NCBI GenBank assembly: GCA_944739405.2
Contig: OX123186.2
Span: 10,314,995 to 10,378,994, forward strand
DNA length: 64,000 nucleotides
Direction of reading: 5' to 3'
Source of the DNA: Euclidia mi
Lineage: Eukaryota > Arthropoda > Insecta > Lepidoptera > Erebidae
Part shown: in pieces, positions 11,082 through 23,350 of the stretch
How the letters are laid out: each line of letters starts with the position of its first letter
Numbering within the stretch: position 1 is the first letter of the stretch
Notes under the pieces: generated by a model
What the model saw: the letters and a program-made list of their open reading frames with translations, nothing else
Databases searched by the model: none
What the model was told of the DNA's origin: nothing
Translations under genes and position numbers: made by a program

Positions 11082-11844
11082 AGTAAATTAACAGAAATAT
11101 CACTATATTTTTGTCTTACTTGAGCTACTTTGATTATAAAATGAGCTATTGCCTAAGATACCTACTACGAACAAAAATTGTTTACTCGTGTTTTATAGCT
11201 CTGAGGTACACAATATTTTTATGCTTTTAAATCTATTGTTATGTTCTCGTCTATAAGCTATTTTCCTGTCAGTTTACTAGTCCAGTTTTATATCTGATTA
11301 GCTAATATAGATGTAGTATGAATGTTCTATTTGCCGTCATGACAAACTACCAGTTACGTCGGGATTCGTTTACGTCCAGTAGCATAATCTGACGAGATGT
11401 TTACGATGTGTAACTATGAATACAGACACTAAACAAGGCCGTCTCGACAAGATATTGCGGTATAAAATAACCGTATTCGTAAAAAAGTGTATTCTGACCA
11501 TATTAGATTGGTTTACTTGAACGGCTGTTTAGAAAGATTGTTTACGCTATCGAATTAAAATAATATAATTTGCCAAATGAAGAAAATCAAAAAGAAAACT
11601 TAGAAGATCTACGTTTTAATTTATTATTATGAATTATACTTGCCAAATTATTACATAATTTCAATAACGTACATACATTATTGAAATTTGCTAATGATAA
11701 AGCATTAAATGTAGGAACAACATTTTATCACATTACTTGATTCATTTATCATTAATTTGATATTTCAAATTGTAATTTTTTTTTCAATTGCGGGATTTTA
11801 CGATTGAATCTCTACTAATTAAGTTATAAATATTTTTAACTAGT
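11082..11844. other. No gene seen
   Basis: AT-rich, stops in all frames, no repeat recognised. Confidence 0.5.
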
Positions 11845-12080
11845 CCGTGTGGTTACGGATTAAGAATACGGAATGTCACCACCCCATATCATCCCATGGG
11901 TGTCGTAAGAGCCGACAGAGGGAGCATATTATGCAGAGAACAGCACTGTAAGAGAAGGAAAACTTGATACAAACCCGATACCCACCCGTTTGGCCAGCGT
12001 GGTATAGTAGGCTAATTCCTCCTTTCAAAGGAGATGCCTAGTCCAGCAGTGGACTGTTAAAGGCTGTTGATGATGATGAT
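11845..12080 (+). mobile_element. SINE with GTGTCACCACCCC-type head and (GATGAT)n tail
   Basis: The head ATGTCACCACCCCATATCAT then GGGTGTCGTAAGAG is shared with 28109-28516 and 44538-44772. The tail GATGCCTAGTCCAGCAGTGG then TTGATGATGATGAT resembles the last codons of the RTE LINE at 61259. No ORF. Confidence 0.8.
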
Positions 12081-12435
12081 TTTTAACTAACATAATTTCT
12101 ACCTTAGATTGTAAATATTGTTGAATTAATTATAGATTTTTTTCTTGATATTGTGTTTGTCAAGACATGACATCGCTTTGTATCTATAATTTTCTATAAT
12201 TTTATTGTGAAAAACTTGTAAACCTATAATTATCTACGTAACATATCTATTAAACCGAACACTACATATCTTAAGTGCTACATATTGTAGTTCTGAAGTA
12301 TAAGTTCAGAACTCGTAGCCTAAAATTAATAACTGTCATCTATCTAACTCCTTGAAATAAAGGACGTATTTTTAGGTCACAATAGGTCCCCATCTATACT
12401 TGGTATATCAAATATTGTATTCCTCTGACGGTTTA
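12081..12435. other. No gene seen
   Basis: AT-rich spacer between two SINEs. Confidence 0.5.
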
Positions 12436-12700
12436 ATCGGTTACATAAGGTGTACGTAACGGACTGCCAAGACGATGGTCTCGGGTTCTAGCCAGGTACC
12501 ACGGGCGCACACGTCTGACTTTTCGAAGTTATGTGTGTACTAAAAACGTTAATTATCGCTCGCTTAATAATGTGCCCGGTAGCTGGCAATAGGCTCGCCC
12601 CCTATTACATTGGGACCGAAACATAACTGGCGAAAAGTGTAGTACACCTCTGCCTACCCCTTCGGGGATAAAAGGCGTGAAGTTATGTTTATGTTTTAAT
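12436..12700 (+). mobile_element. Composite tRNA-headed SINE with RTE-type tail
   Basis: Head with a degenerate B-box (GGGTTCTAGCC) and the body segment ACTTTTCGAAGTTATGTG. The tail CCTCTGCCTACCCCTTCGGG and AAAAGGCGTGA matches the 3' end of the RTE LINE at 3009-7206 and of SINEs at 28109 and 44884. Confidence 0.75.
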
Positions 12701-13721
12701 TATAAAGTAGTTGTAATCATACCGCTACAATTATTTCGTTGTGTAACACAGTGACACTCATAATTTTACCAGTGTTCACATTTTTCTAATGAAGTTACTG
12801 GTCACTGGTACTAAGTTCGTTATGATACGCCTCACAAAAACACCATAGCACTCGCCAAGTGTAAGTGCTATGCAGTGAAATCAGGCGTTTACAAAGTATA
12901 AATAAATACCCTACAGCTTTTTTTATTGTGATATTAGAATTCAAATCTTACTTAAAACAATCAGGTACATACACTAGCGAATATCAAGCGCATACAGCAA
13001 TGTGTATCGTTTCCACTTGGTATGCGTAACTTTGTAGAATGACGTCGTTACAGCAAAAGGGTATGACTATGTATAAGAATGTACTTTCTTACATTATTGA
13101 GTTTTCAGTTATTTTCAGACCATTCCGTAATTATTTCTAAATACAAACTTCTAAATACAATTTGGCATTTGAACTGACTACGGATTCACGACGTTCGTAT
13201 TGGTTACAGCTACGTATATAAATGGTCAACCCAGCATGAACAGTCACATCTATAATATTTTACCCTTATGAGTTTCATTAGTAAAGAAATTGTAACTAAA
13301 TCTCTTTCTATCTGGAAAATCGAAGTAAATTAATATAATATTGTAATAATAAAATAGTAAATAAAAAAATAAAAATAAATTGCGCCTAGATAATTCAACG
13401 CAAGCTTATTCTCTTTCACAAAAAAGAAAGGTGACAAATATACTGCAGAATAAATGCAGCAAGGTCTGAATTGTGAAGGTCATAAAATACCTACATAATC
13501 GACTCAGATTACAAAAATTGTCGCCAAAGTCTCACAAATGATTATGCTGCAGTGAAAATGGAGATAAAATACTTAAATTGCAATCGAGGAGTTACTTTTT
13601 TTACTCGTCAGTAATTTAACACGACTCAACTTAAGTGAGCACTTAACGGGTGATTCTTCGGTTACGGAACGGTGTTGGGTGATGTCCGTTAATGTCTACG
13701 TATTTGATACTCACTTGGTAC
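12701..13721. other. No confident gene
   Basis: AT-rich. A TATATAAAT box at about 13214-13222 could be a chance promoter-like match; no ORF follows. An inverted CACTTACACTTGG/TAGCACTCGCCAAGTG-type patch lies near 12848-12875. Confidence 0.35.
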
Positions 13722-15031
13722 ATACATACATACATATGCTCACGCCTTTTTCCCGTCGGGGTAGGCAGAGACAACAGATCGCCACTTGCTTCTATCCTTG
13801 CAAACCTCACGTGCTTCCTCTACATTCATTATTTTCATACATGCTCGCCGGTTGCGGGTGTTTCGGACTTTTCCGTTTTTCAAGACGTCCCCACTTTGGT
13901 CCATGAACGTCTAACGAGGTCTGCCGCAACCGGCTTGCCCATACACCTTTGCCATATATATTTGATTCGTCAATCTTTCTTCACTCATTCTCTCCACGTG
14001 TCCAAACCATTTCAGCATTCCTTCCTCAATCCTTGTCACGACATCTCCTTTCAGGCCACATCGCTTTCGTATTACTGCATTCAGAATTCTATCAATCAGT
14101 CTCACCCCACACATACTACGCAGTGATCGCATCTCAACTGCGTTAATTCTGCTTTCATGCTTTTTCTGCCATACCCAACACTCACTTCCATACATCAAGG
14201 TGGGCACCAGCACTCCATTATGAACCGCCAGTCGCGCCTTTTTTGGCACGGTTTGGCCGTTCATAAAGGCATGCAGCGCTCTATTCACACTGTTCCCCGC
14301 TGTCACTCTCCTTTCAATATCACCTTCACATCTTCCATCTCTTGTAAACATGCTTCCCAAATATACAAATCTTTCAACTTGTCCCACATTTTCATCTTCA
14401 ATCGTAATATCACACTCGGTCCAACTTTCATCCTTCTCAAACACCATCACTTTCGTCTTTCTTGCATTAACTTTCATACCTTTCACTTTAAAACTCTCGT
14501 TCATGCAGTCCATCATTTGTTGCAACTCATTCGATGATGCAAGAATGACTTGATCATCGGGGTATAAGAGGCACTTAACACGCAATCCTACCATATCAAT
14601 CCCGCATTCAATTTCCCTCAAATCTTTCATGCAGCTATCCATGAATAAGTTGACAACCAGGGCGAGGCTGGACACCCCTGTCTGACACCTTTAGAGATGT
14701 CAAACCAGTCCGTATAGGCACCATTAAATCGGACACAGGCCCTCGAATCCCTATAAAGAGATTTTAGAGCCCTTATTATAAAGTTGTCCACCCCATACAT
14801 AGATAGCACCTTCCATAGTTCCTTTCTATTTACCCTGTCATAAGCCTTTTCCAAGTCTATGAACGCGCAATATACCTTCTGGTTTTTTGCCAGACATTTT
14901 TCGGTAACGGAACGGTAACGGAAAAGACTTGATCCGTACATCCCATTCCCTTCCGAAATCCCGCTTGCACATCCCATATCTTGTTATTAGTCACGTTTAC
15001 TACTCTATCAATCAATATTCTGGCATACTTG
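13722..15031 (-). mobile_element. 5'-truncated RTE-type LINE, second copy
   Basis: Minus-strand relative of the LINE at 3009-7206, clearly a diverged copy. It keeps the 3' (GTAT)n tail (13722-13736) and ORF end but is truncated in the RT N-terminal part at about 15031, normal for LINE integration. Frames are broken at about 13910 and 14640. Confidence 0.8.
13760..15031 (-). pseudogene. Reverse transcriptase fragment of the truncated RTE LINE
   Basis: Reading leftwards from 15031: YARILIDRVV, IWDVQAGF, then 14627-14977 with YCAFIDLEKAYDRVNRKELW and GVRQGCPASPWL. A frameshift leads to 13911-14675 with LLYPDDQVILASS, ERRVTAGNSVNRAL, LMYGSECWVWQK and LKWFGHVERM. Another frame carries the last ~50 codons, ending AYPDGKKA and TGA at the tail. 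The catalytic box reads YPDD instead of YADD, which would impair catalysis even without the frameshifts. Confidence 0.8.
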
Positions 15032-15878
15032 GTTTACTATTATTTTGCACTTGGACGCTTAAGGTAGCAATGTGCTTACTAATAGGTTGACTATAGGTGA
15101 ATACGTGTACGAGGCTGCTCTACTAAGGCTTGATCATACTAAATTATTATAAAGTTAGAAGAACAGTGAAAGAATTTCACCCATTTATTTACTGGCAAAG
15201 AACTCGAATTTACATAGAACCACAGATCTTAATGATTTCGTGTGCCGATGCTATGCGGTGTCTGCTCCCAATTTAATTCGTAGTTGGCGGCGCTGGCATT
15301 GTTTCTCCGACTCTTTCTCGATACACTGGGTGAATGTCCATCTCTCTTGTTCTTTTGAGAAAGTTTTTCCAGAAAGTTTGTCTTCAGAGCGCCCCTAGAA
15401 AATTAGCTTCTATGTATAAACCTGAGTTCTTTTTTTCTGGCTTGTAAGAATTTATATTTAAATTGCACGTCAAAAATATATCGCGAGTGTTTTAGCTTTG
15501 AAGTTTGTGGCAACTTTATGATAAACTAGAAAAAATATGTCGCAATAATTATTATGTGACACTAGTTTTAGGGCTACTCGATAAGTTAAGGGAGTAACTT
15601 AAGTTTTTTATGTTAAGATAATAAAAGGCACATTGGAAATGAAAATTCAAGAAAAACGTGTTTTAATTACACTTTTGTAACGAAGGAAGGCAAATGTTTT
15701 CCATATTAATAATATGAATTAGTTTTACCACATTATGGACAATTATCCCAGGAAAATAACATAATCTCAACATTGCAGAAACTAGCATGAACATATTAAA
15801 TTAACTTTAACTAAATGAAAATGCTCAAATAAAAATTGGTAAAAATACAATCAAATTGCTTATTAATATGTTTTTATA
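15032..15878. other. No gene seen
   Basis: AT-rich flank. A short GC-richer patch at 15240-15375 has no convincing ORF. Confidence 0.45.
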
Positions 15879-16117
15879 GACTCACGCCTGTATCCCCGAA
15901 GGTGAAGGCAGAGGAGTAATATTACACCCACATTTCGCCATGAATTTTTTTTAGATCCCATGTAATAGGGGGCGGGCGAGCCTATTGCCGTACCGGGCAC
16001 ATTACCAGACTCCGTGCTGAGAATTTTCTTACGGAAAAGCCCAATAACACTTTGTCCGTCCCGGGAATCGAACCCAAGACCTCCCAATCCCACGCGCACA
16101 TTTATGCCGCGAGACCA
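15879..16117 (-). mobile_element. tRNA-type composite SINE with RTE-type tail
   Basis: Minus-strand copy. The tail end CTCACGCCTGTATCCCCGAAG is at left, then CCTATTGCCGTACCGGGCAC, and the B-box complement GGGAATCGAACCC at 16061. Same family as 28109, 39240 and 44884. Confidence 0.8.
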
Positions 16118-17094
16118 ACGAAGCAGTGCTCAATAATAGTCTTCTAATATTCTTGCCGTACCATGTGGCGAATATTCATTATAATTATGGAAACTTTTTT
16201 TTAAGTACGTTACGGTTTCCTGTCAATACAAATATAAACTACTTTATTTTACGTTTGTCAATTGCATTGCGTGATAATAATATTTGTAGGTACTAATTGG
16301 CTAATTAGGACCACATCCAATATTAACATTAACTCCAGATTACATCTAAGCTTTTTATGATAACACAAAGGTCTATCTTTTGTTGTAAAATATGGTGTGG
16401 AAATTTATTTTATTATGAAGTCCGCTGCAACTTCTTGCAGCTGCTTCTCAAAAAATCTCTTAAATTTGTTGGAACATATACATGTAAAATTGAAATAATT
16501 TACGTGTATAACCATCTTGCTTTAATTTCGTGTTATCCTACCCCAAATAAGTCTAGCCTTATTATAAGTTTTGTAATAAATCTGAAAATATTTACACATG
16601 AAAAACAAAAGCCTTATAAAACACTGTTGCTATACACTTTGTGGTACAAAGTTACCATAAGAAATGTAACACGAAAATATACACTAAAATCTGAAGCCAC
16701 AAATATTACTTTTGTCGTTAACACGAGCGCACCAAATGGCTGGGTAAATAAGACATTTTTCCCACCCTTCTAATGGCAAGCTATACCGGAGTTGTACGCG
16801 TGGTAAGGCAAATATACCGTCTTCGCGATTATAGGGGTTCGGCTGACCCTCAACAAGGTTCCTTGAGATGTTAGTGGTTACTATCAGTTTACACATATGT
16901 TCGATAAAATAAAATCGTAAACAGTTTTGGTCTGGTTGACAATATAGTATTTTGTATGGCAATTTGTCGGTCTACGTGAACTGATTACATAAATAAGGGG
17001 CATGCATAATACAGCATTATGTCTTTAGTATGTGCCGGCTCGACCAGGAAAGTAAAAGTACTGTGGACTTGCAGAATATCAACGTAAACTAACA
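16118..17094. other. No confident gene
   Basis: A 138-codon ORF at 16357-16773 is AT-driven with no motif, and an overlapping minus ORF shows nothing either. Judged non-coding. Confidence 0.4.
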
Positions 17095-17099
17095 ATATT

Positions 17100-17825
17100 T
17101 GTCTAGAGTTTGAGCTAAGATCGGGTAAGGTTTACAGAGATCAGTGGAAGTGATTAATTCATCCAGTCTCAGCCCAAGGCAAAGGTCTAACATATACTGT
17201 GGTAGCACAGCGATGAATTATAATCCTAATTACACCTAATATTAGTAAATGTCTTACCAAATCTTCACTGATGCTCTTGAGTGGACCTATACGATTAACT
17301 CATAATTTTGGCCAAAATAACAAGAAAATCGAATAAATACCACAGGATCCAGTTCGACGTCCTTCATCAGCAAAATCGTCGGGCAGCAACCACGTGCATC
17401 GGATTCACTCAAGTTTTACAATGTTCATTAAAATACTATTTTTATCACAGATAAACCGTTGCCGGTTATTGATCAATGAAGCGGCAAACAAAACGAGTTC
17501 CAAATATTCTTTTATAGCACAAGGGCACGCGACATTACTAGATACGGCGTGGTCAAGACAACTTTTTGTACCGGGTTTTTTCACTGACCGCGGAAAACGA
17601 ACAAACTATTCGCGGAGCTACCAGAGTGTGCTTTTCAAAAGGCGATCAATTTATTTCAATTACAAACCAAGCGAAACAGCCCAAAACCGCGTGAGCCAAT
17701 TTTCAGTAAACGGAAGTTGACAGTTCAGTGTGACCATAGTCAAAATTTACTATAGACTAAACTAAACATTACTAAATCGATATAATCGACTTGACTTATC
17801 ATAAAAACTATTTCTATTTCAAACA
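17100..17825 (-). repeat. 3' LTR of copy A
   Basis: On the plus strand it runs TGTCTAGAG...TTTCAAACA. The adjoining internal sequence, read in element orientation, is a purine-rich CGGGGCGGGTGGA immediately before TGTTTG, the expected polypurine tract. An antisense ORF at 17394-17720 is not considered a gene. Confidence 0.95.
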
Positions 17826-17855
17826 TCCACCCGCCCCGGACCGGCCTACCGGTCC

Positions 17856-20800
17856 GCTAATCGGTTGGTAGATGTGACAATGTTGCAACCGCTCTCCTCA
17901 GAATCGAACCGTCCACCAAAACCTCAGCAAATCGGGGAACTCCATCAGCCCCAGCTACCAAACGAAGAATACGCCCTGCGCCCTGCGCCATCTGAGTGGC
18001 GGAAGGTTAGCCTCCTTGATCAAAACGAGGTCTCCAATTTTGGATGGATCGGTCTTGTCGGTCCACTTAACGCGTTGCTGGAGTATGTGCAAATATTCCA
18101 AATTCCAGCGTTTCCAAAAGCTCTGAGTAATCTGGCGTACCAATTCGTATCAATATAAGGGTACTCAGGCAAGGCGACAAGTGGGTGACCAATCAAAAAA
18201 TGGCCCGGCGTAAGGGCCTCCAAATCATTCGGATCTGAGGAGATCGGGCACAACGGCCCAGAGTTCAAAACGGCCTCAATCTTACAAAACACAGTTGCGA
18301 GTTCCTCAAATGTAAGGACAGATTCACCGATTGTCCTGCGCAAGTGTGTTTTGCCCGATTTTACAGCGGCCTCAAAAATACCATCCCAGTGTGGACAATT
18401 TGGTGGGGAAAACAACCAATTTATCCCACGTCGGGCAAGCCTATTACCTATATCAGCCTTGTTGGTTTCAAGGAAATTAACAACGTCATTCAAATAATTA
18501 TACGTGCCCTTGAAGTTAGTGTCGCAGTCAGAACGGATCAAGGAAGGCAGCCCTCTGCGGGATACAAATCTGTCAAATGTGGCTACAAACGCCTCGGTCG
18601 TAAGCGAGGAGACCAGTTCTAAGTGTACGGCCTTTGTGGAGAGACAAACATAAACGCACAAGTAGGCCTTGACAGTCTTGCTGTTTCGATGTGTCGACGT
18701 TTTCACCAAAATGGGACCTGCGAAGTCCGTGCCAACACCGTCAAACGTCCTGCTCTCAGTTACGCGATCTGCCGGTAAGTCTCCCATCAAGGGCTGCATG
18801 GTAGAAGCCTTGAGCTTATAGCAAGGGATGCAGCGAAAGACTACACTCCGGATAATTCTTCGTGCAGACAAAATCCAAAACTCGCGTTGCAAAATGTCCA
18901 AGAGCGCATTACAACCAGCATGCAAATTTTTAAGGTGACGGTCAGTTACCAATAAGCGTACCAAATGACCGTCCTTAGGCAACAACAGGGGGTGACGTGC
19001 CCCGTAAGGGAGGTTGGCGTTCTTGAGACGCCCTCCAACGCGCAAGAGACCCGTATCGTCCAAAAAGGGGTTCAATTTAGATACAGCTCCCGATAGTTTC
19101 GATCTCCCTGATTTAAGGATAGCAATCTCCTTCTCAAAATGCGCCAATTGCACAGAACAAACCCAAAAGGTGAGGAATTCCAGTCGTTACTGTGGTGAGA
19201 GAAAGGATGTCAGTCGTTTCTGTTGTGGGTGCCTAAAGTTAAAACTAAAACGCTTTATCCAAGCAGTAACACCTAACAACTTGTCGAGGGAGCTGAAGCG
19301 ATTTAACAAAAAATCGGGGTCGAAGGCGCATTCCACCTTCTCAAGAGCGAGTGTTCGTAGACCCGGCAAATTGAAAGTATTCAAAACTGGCGTTCGAGGC
19401 CAATCAATTTCTGGTCGACTCAAACATTCCGGACCCCACCACAGCGAATGGCCTATTAAACTAGGAGTCAAGTATCCGCGTGAGGCACAATCAGCGGGGT
19501 TGAGCTCACCTGGCACGTGTCTCCAAACAAGTTTGACTTCGGATTTATGGATTTGGGAAACGCGATTAGCGACAAATACCTCCAAGGTGTGGACAGAAGC
19601 CTTCAACCAACAAAGAACAATTTGGCTGTCTGTCCAGGCGTAGGTCCCATTAATACAAATGGTTTTACCCAAAGTACTGGACACGTGGTTCAATAAGCGT
19701 ACAAGTAGAGCTGCTCCCGAGAGCTCCAATTTTGGGATGGTCAGAGATGTCCAAAAGGGTGCAACCTTGCTCTTCGCCATGATCAGGGAAACTCTCACCT
19801 GACCTGAGGCACTAACTGTGCGCAAGTACACCACGGCCGCGTGACCACGTTCCGAGGCATCACAAAACCCGTGAAGGGTGACCTTGTACTTCCCGGGAGG
19901 AAGGATGGGACGAGGCAACGAGATCTCGTTGACGGCAGGAAGGGAGGATACAAAAGCGGTCCATTCCTCAACAAGAGTACCGTGTAGAGGTTCGTCCCAG
20001 GTCAATCCTGCTGTCCAAAGCTTCTGCAAGAAGCATTTTGCCCAAAATATGACAGGACAAATCCAACCGTTTGGATCAAAGGTTCTGGCGACAGTAGACA
20101 ACACGAGACGTTTAGTCCAAGTACAAGGCAATTTCAAGTCTACGTTGTACATAAAGATGTCTTGGACTGGTCTGTACTGAACGCCGAGAACAGCCATCAT
20201 GGCGGGGTTGTCAACAATCTCAAACAAATGTGGATCTTGCTGATGATCCTCTGGCAAGCCTTCCAAGAGCGCTGGTGAGTTGGAAATCCATTTGCGCAAC
20301 TCATAACCAGCGGAGGCCAAAATACCTATAAATTCGTCCCGCAGGAGGATCGCCTCGTCCGCTGTGGAGGCGCCCCAGCAAATGTCATCGACGTAAATAT
20401 CGTCTTTCAAGATGGCGGAGGCTCGTGGAAAACGTAAGCCTTCGCGGTCTGCGAGCTCCCAAAGAGAACGTATTGCCAAGTAGGGTCTTGACCTTAACCC
20501 GTAAGTATTAGTATTGAGCTCGTAGACAACCATGGGATCGCGAGGATTCTCTCTCCAAAGGATCAGCTGGAAGCGACGGTCATCAAGGTGGATAAACGTC
20601 TGCCTGAACATCATTTTTATATCGGTTACAAAGACAACCTGATGTCGTTGGAAGCTGTTGATGACGTCACAAAGGTTCTTGACCAACTTGGGACCAGAAT
20701 GCAAGCACTGGTTCAAGGATACGCCTGTTGAAGTCTGCGCAGAACCATCAAATACTGTGCGCAGCTTGCCAGTCGATGGCTTAAATTCCGCATGATGCGG

Positions 20801-21714
20801 GAGAAAGTAGTGCTCCACCGAACGCCATTCCAAATTTGACACAGACATGTGTCCCAATTGTTCATATTCTCTCATGAACTCAATGTACTTCTGTCTGGGC
20901 TCCAGATCACGACCCATGCGACGCTCCATAGCTAACAATCTTTTTTCGGCTAAAGGTCGTGACTTACCAAGCGGAGGCCGAACAGACAGAAAAGGTAGCT
21001 TCATAATGAGCCGACCAGAACGGAGTCGACCAGTGTTGTTCTGGAAGAACAGCTCGCACTCCTCATGTTCTGGATTCAAACGAGCAGCTTGAGGGGGCTC
21101 CTCTACTTCCCAAAACCTCTGAACCGCATCAGAGAGAGCGGAGCCTACCGCCAACAAATTATCAAGTTCGGGTGGAGGGGGTCCCTAGGTACAGGTCCCA
21201 TCAAAGCAAATCCAAATATGGTCGGGATGGCAATCAAACCATTTGGCACCAAGACCCATTTCCCACCAATCAAAATTTCACCTAGGACATCAGAGCCAAT
21301 CAACAAATCGATTTGTCCCGGTATGTCAAATTTGGGGTCTGCCAGTTCCAATCCCGATGTCAAATTCACCACAGCAGCAGGTAGCTGTTTCTGTGGATGC
21401 ATACCCAAAATATTCTTCAGCACAATAGCCGAGGTTTTAATCCTCGGGTGTGAAGATTCAACAGTGCCAAACAAAACCTTAACTTGCCCTTCAACATTAG
21501 AGGCTACGTCACCTATGCCCCGTATACAATTGGGAAAAGAGGCCATGTTTAATTAAACCTGCCCTACCAAATAAGTGGAAACAATGCAACCTTGTGAACC
21601 TGTGTCCAATATAGCACGGACAACAACAGAGGTCCCCCAGACCCTAACAGCAACCGTTGGTAGGATAACGGTCTCAATGGGGGAGGTTGGCGTTATAGGG
21701 CAGGGGTCAATGAC
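17856..21714 (-). pseudogene. pol: BEL/Pao pol of copy A (protease, RT, RNase H, integrase), broken
   Basis: The replication polyprotein. It is in frame with gag after the amber codon at 21715-21717. The protease has DTGSQG but is cut by TAA at 21553-21555. A one-base loss near 21150 shifts into 19187-21157. That segment holds RT (LPHHAEFKPSTGKLRTVFDG, DIKMMFRQ, YVDD at about 20384-20395) and RNase H (GFCDASERGHAAVVYL, KLELSGA, AWTDSQIVLCWL, NPADCASRG). TAA at 19187-19189 separates integrase (18020-19153: CIPC zinc pair, VGTDFAGP, IRSDCDTNF, CPHWDGIFEAAVKS). A 25-bp deletion near 18150 shifts the C-terminal part to 17955-18143. Clearly non-functional, but the RT active site is preserved. Confidence 0.9.
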
Positions 21715-21720
21715 CTATTG
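21700..21720 (-). promoter_or_regulatory. In-frame amber codon at the gag-pol junction, copy A
   Basis: In element orientation the gag end reads CAA CAA TAG GTC ATT GAC. The frame stays open into protease after TAG (21715-21717). The identical context occurs in copy B, so this is probably a family feature and not decay. GGTC and GACC around ATT could form a short stem just at the stop. A role in readthrough is inference. Confidence 0.55.
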
Positions 21721-23350
21721 TTGCCTGGGCGTCAACCGTTGGCCAGGACCAGGCAAATCAAAATGAGGGTGCGGCTTGAAGTCCTCAAAAGCGCGATGAC
21801 TCGATCCGCGCGCCATCTGTGGGGGGTCATAATGACGCACCCGCCCAAAACAAGGTGGGCGCGAGTCAAGGCGGGGACGCTCCGCCAAAGGAGGGGAATA
21901 CCTGGGGCAGCAGTCATGGTGCTGGTGACGCTGGGCGGTCGCACATTCAGGTGCGCGAGAGAGAGGAGGCGTGCGCACGCTACGGTTCACCAAGCGGGGT
22001 GAGTGGCGATCCATTAAGCGAGGCGACTCTCGGCTGCCACCTTCAAAACACCCGCCCGTTCGCGGCGTCGGCTGGTTGGACAAGCGGCCTACCTCTCTGG
22101 CATTCATGCAGAGAATGTCCAAATGCTGTCTTCCACAGTGAGCAAAAGGGGCGAGAGATTGGGCAGCCTCGCTGGTAGTGGGACCCCAAACAAGAGAAGC
22201 AAAGGCGGCGGGCATTCGCGATGCGCCTACGAGAGGCGACATGAAGGTCCAAGAATGCCCTACAACTGGCCGTTCTGTGCCCCGTGACCTTGCAGTAAGA
22301 GCACTCCGCTGGGCTCTGCGTGACTGCAAAGCGAGGAGGGTGCCAGTCAACATTGGCTCGGGTGTGAACGCGAGCCTGCTCCTTGACCTTGGGCGGCTGC
22401 GTCTTAGCCGGCGTGTCACCACCGGAGTAGTCCAAGACCCGGCACTCATCCTCCAGCAACCTCTCCAGGTCAGCAAAGGGGGGCAGATGGGTCGCGCTGT
22501 CCCCACCAAAGCGCTGCTCAAAACGCGACCTCAGGTCGGCAGGCAGCTTCTTCAGCACAATGTGCACCAATAGATAGGACCATTGGTCCACGGGCAGGTC
22601 AAGGCACTTAAGTGCGTTGATTGCCACCAAAAGCGGGTTCAAAAGTTGGGTGCGCAACCCAGAGACCCGGGTGAGCGTGGGCAAACTCAAAATCTGTTCA
22701 ATATGCGTGTCGGCGAGGCCACGCTTGTTATGGTACCTACGGGTAATTAGGTCCCGAGCCGTCTGGCACGCCTCGTCAGACACGGGCAGATGCTGGATGA
22801 GGCCTTTGGCCTCTCCATCCAGAACCGACATCAAATATGCCAATTTTTGTGCCGGCCGAAGGTCAGCCCTGTCATTGACCAGGCTGTAAAACAAATTAAC
22901 GAAGCCCAGGTAGCTTCCTAGGCAGCCATCGAAATGCGGCAGGTCTAAAGTAGGGAGCCTACTCACCAGCCCCGGTGCTGTCCTAGTCCTAGGAAGCTCC
23001 TGCTTCAAGCCGGGTTGCCCGTCCCTATCGGCAACTAGTTGTCTCGCACTATTGGAGACAGCATCATACAGGTCTAAGACCTGGGCATAATCTTCGCTGA
23101 CCTTATTTCGCTGGTCAGCGGTGAAGTCACTTACTGACACTTCGAGACAGCAAGCGCTGAAAATGCGAAATTGCTGTTCCACACTTGCCAGGCGATCATC
23201 GATCCGCTCGTACCTTCGTAGTAAGGCCTGCGGGCGATCAGGCCCGTTCACTAAGGCACTGGCTGAGGCAAACCAGCGCAAATCTGATGCAATAGCACCA
23301 GCAGCCGCACGCAAGTCTGTTGCTTGATAGCTGACATAATCAAATTTCAA
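21715..23350 (-). pseudogene. gag: BEL/Pao gag of copy A (frameshifted)
   Basis: Capsid and nucleocapsid protein. 22043-23350 carries the capsid-like region (LPTLDLPHFDGCLGSYLGF, KLAYLMSVLDGEAKGLIQHL, ARDLITRRYHNKRGL) and two zinc knuckles, CSYCKVTGHRTASC (CX2CX4HX4C) and CFSCLGSHYQRGC (CX2CX3HX4C). An extra base near 22145 shifts the frame; the third knuckle region (HCGRQHLDILC) and the Arg/Pro-rich C-terminus continue in the frame of 21715-22521. A 5-bp insertion near 23325 puts the family's ATG (MSAIK in copy B) out of frame, so the start is lost. Confidence 0.9.

Noticed and set aside
13210..13260. TATATAAAT as a core promoter
   Set aside because: The region is AT-rich, no clear initiator or transcript-like sequence follows, and no ORF is near.
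16357..16773. 138-codon AT-rich ORF
   Set aside because: Composition is AT-driven, and no motif or sensible gene context was found.
17394..17720. 108-codon plus-strand ORF present in both copy A LTRs (also 24332-24658), and similar ORFs in copy B LTRs
   Set aside because: They are antisense to the element, lie wholly in noncoding LTR sequence and are duplicated only because the LTRs are. The copy B LTR does not preserve the same protein.
22178..22573. Plus-strand ORFs opposite gag (also 21718-22178, 49968-50757)
   Set aside because: Shadow frames of the GC-rich gag coding strand; no independent signal.
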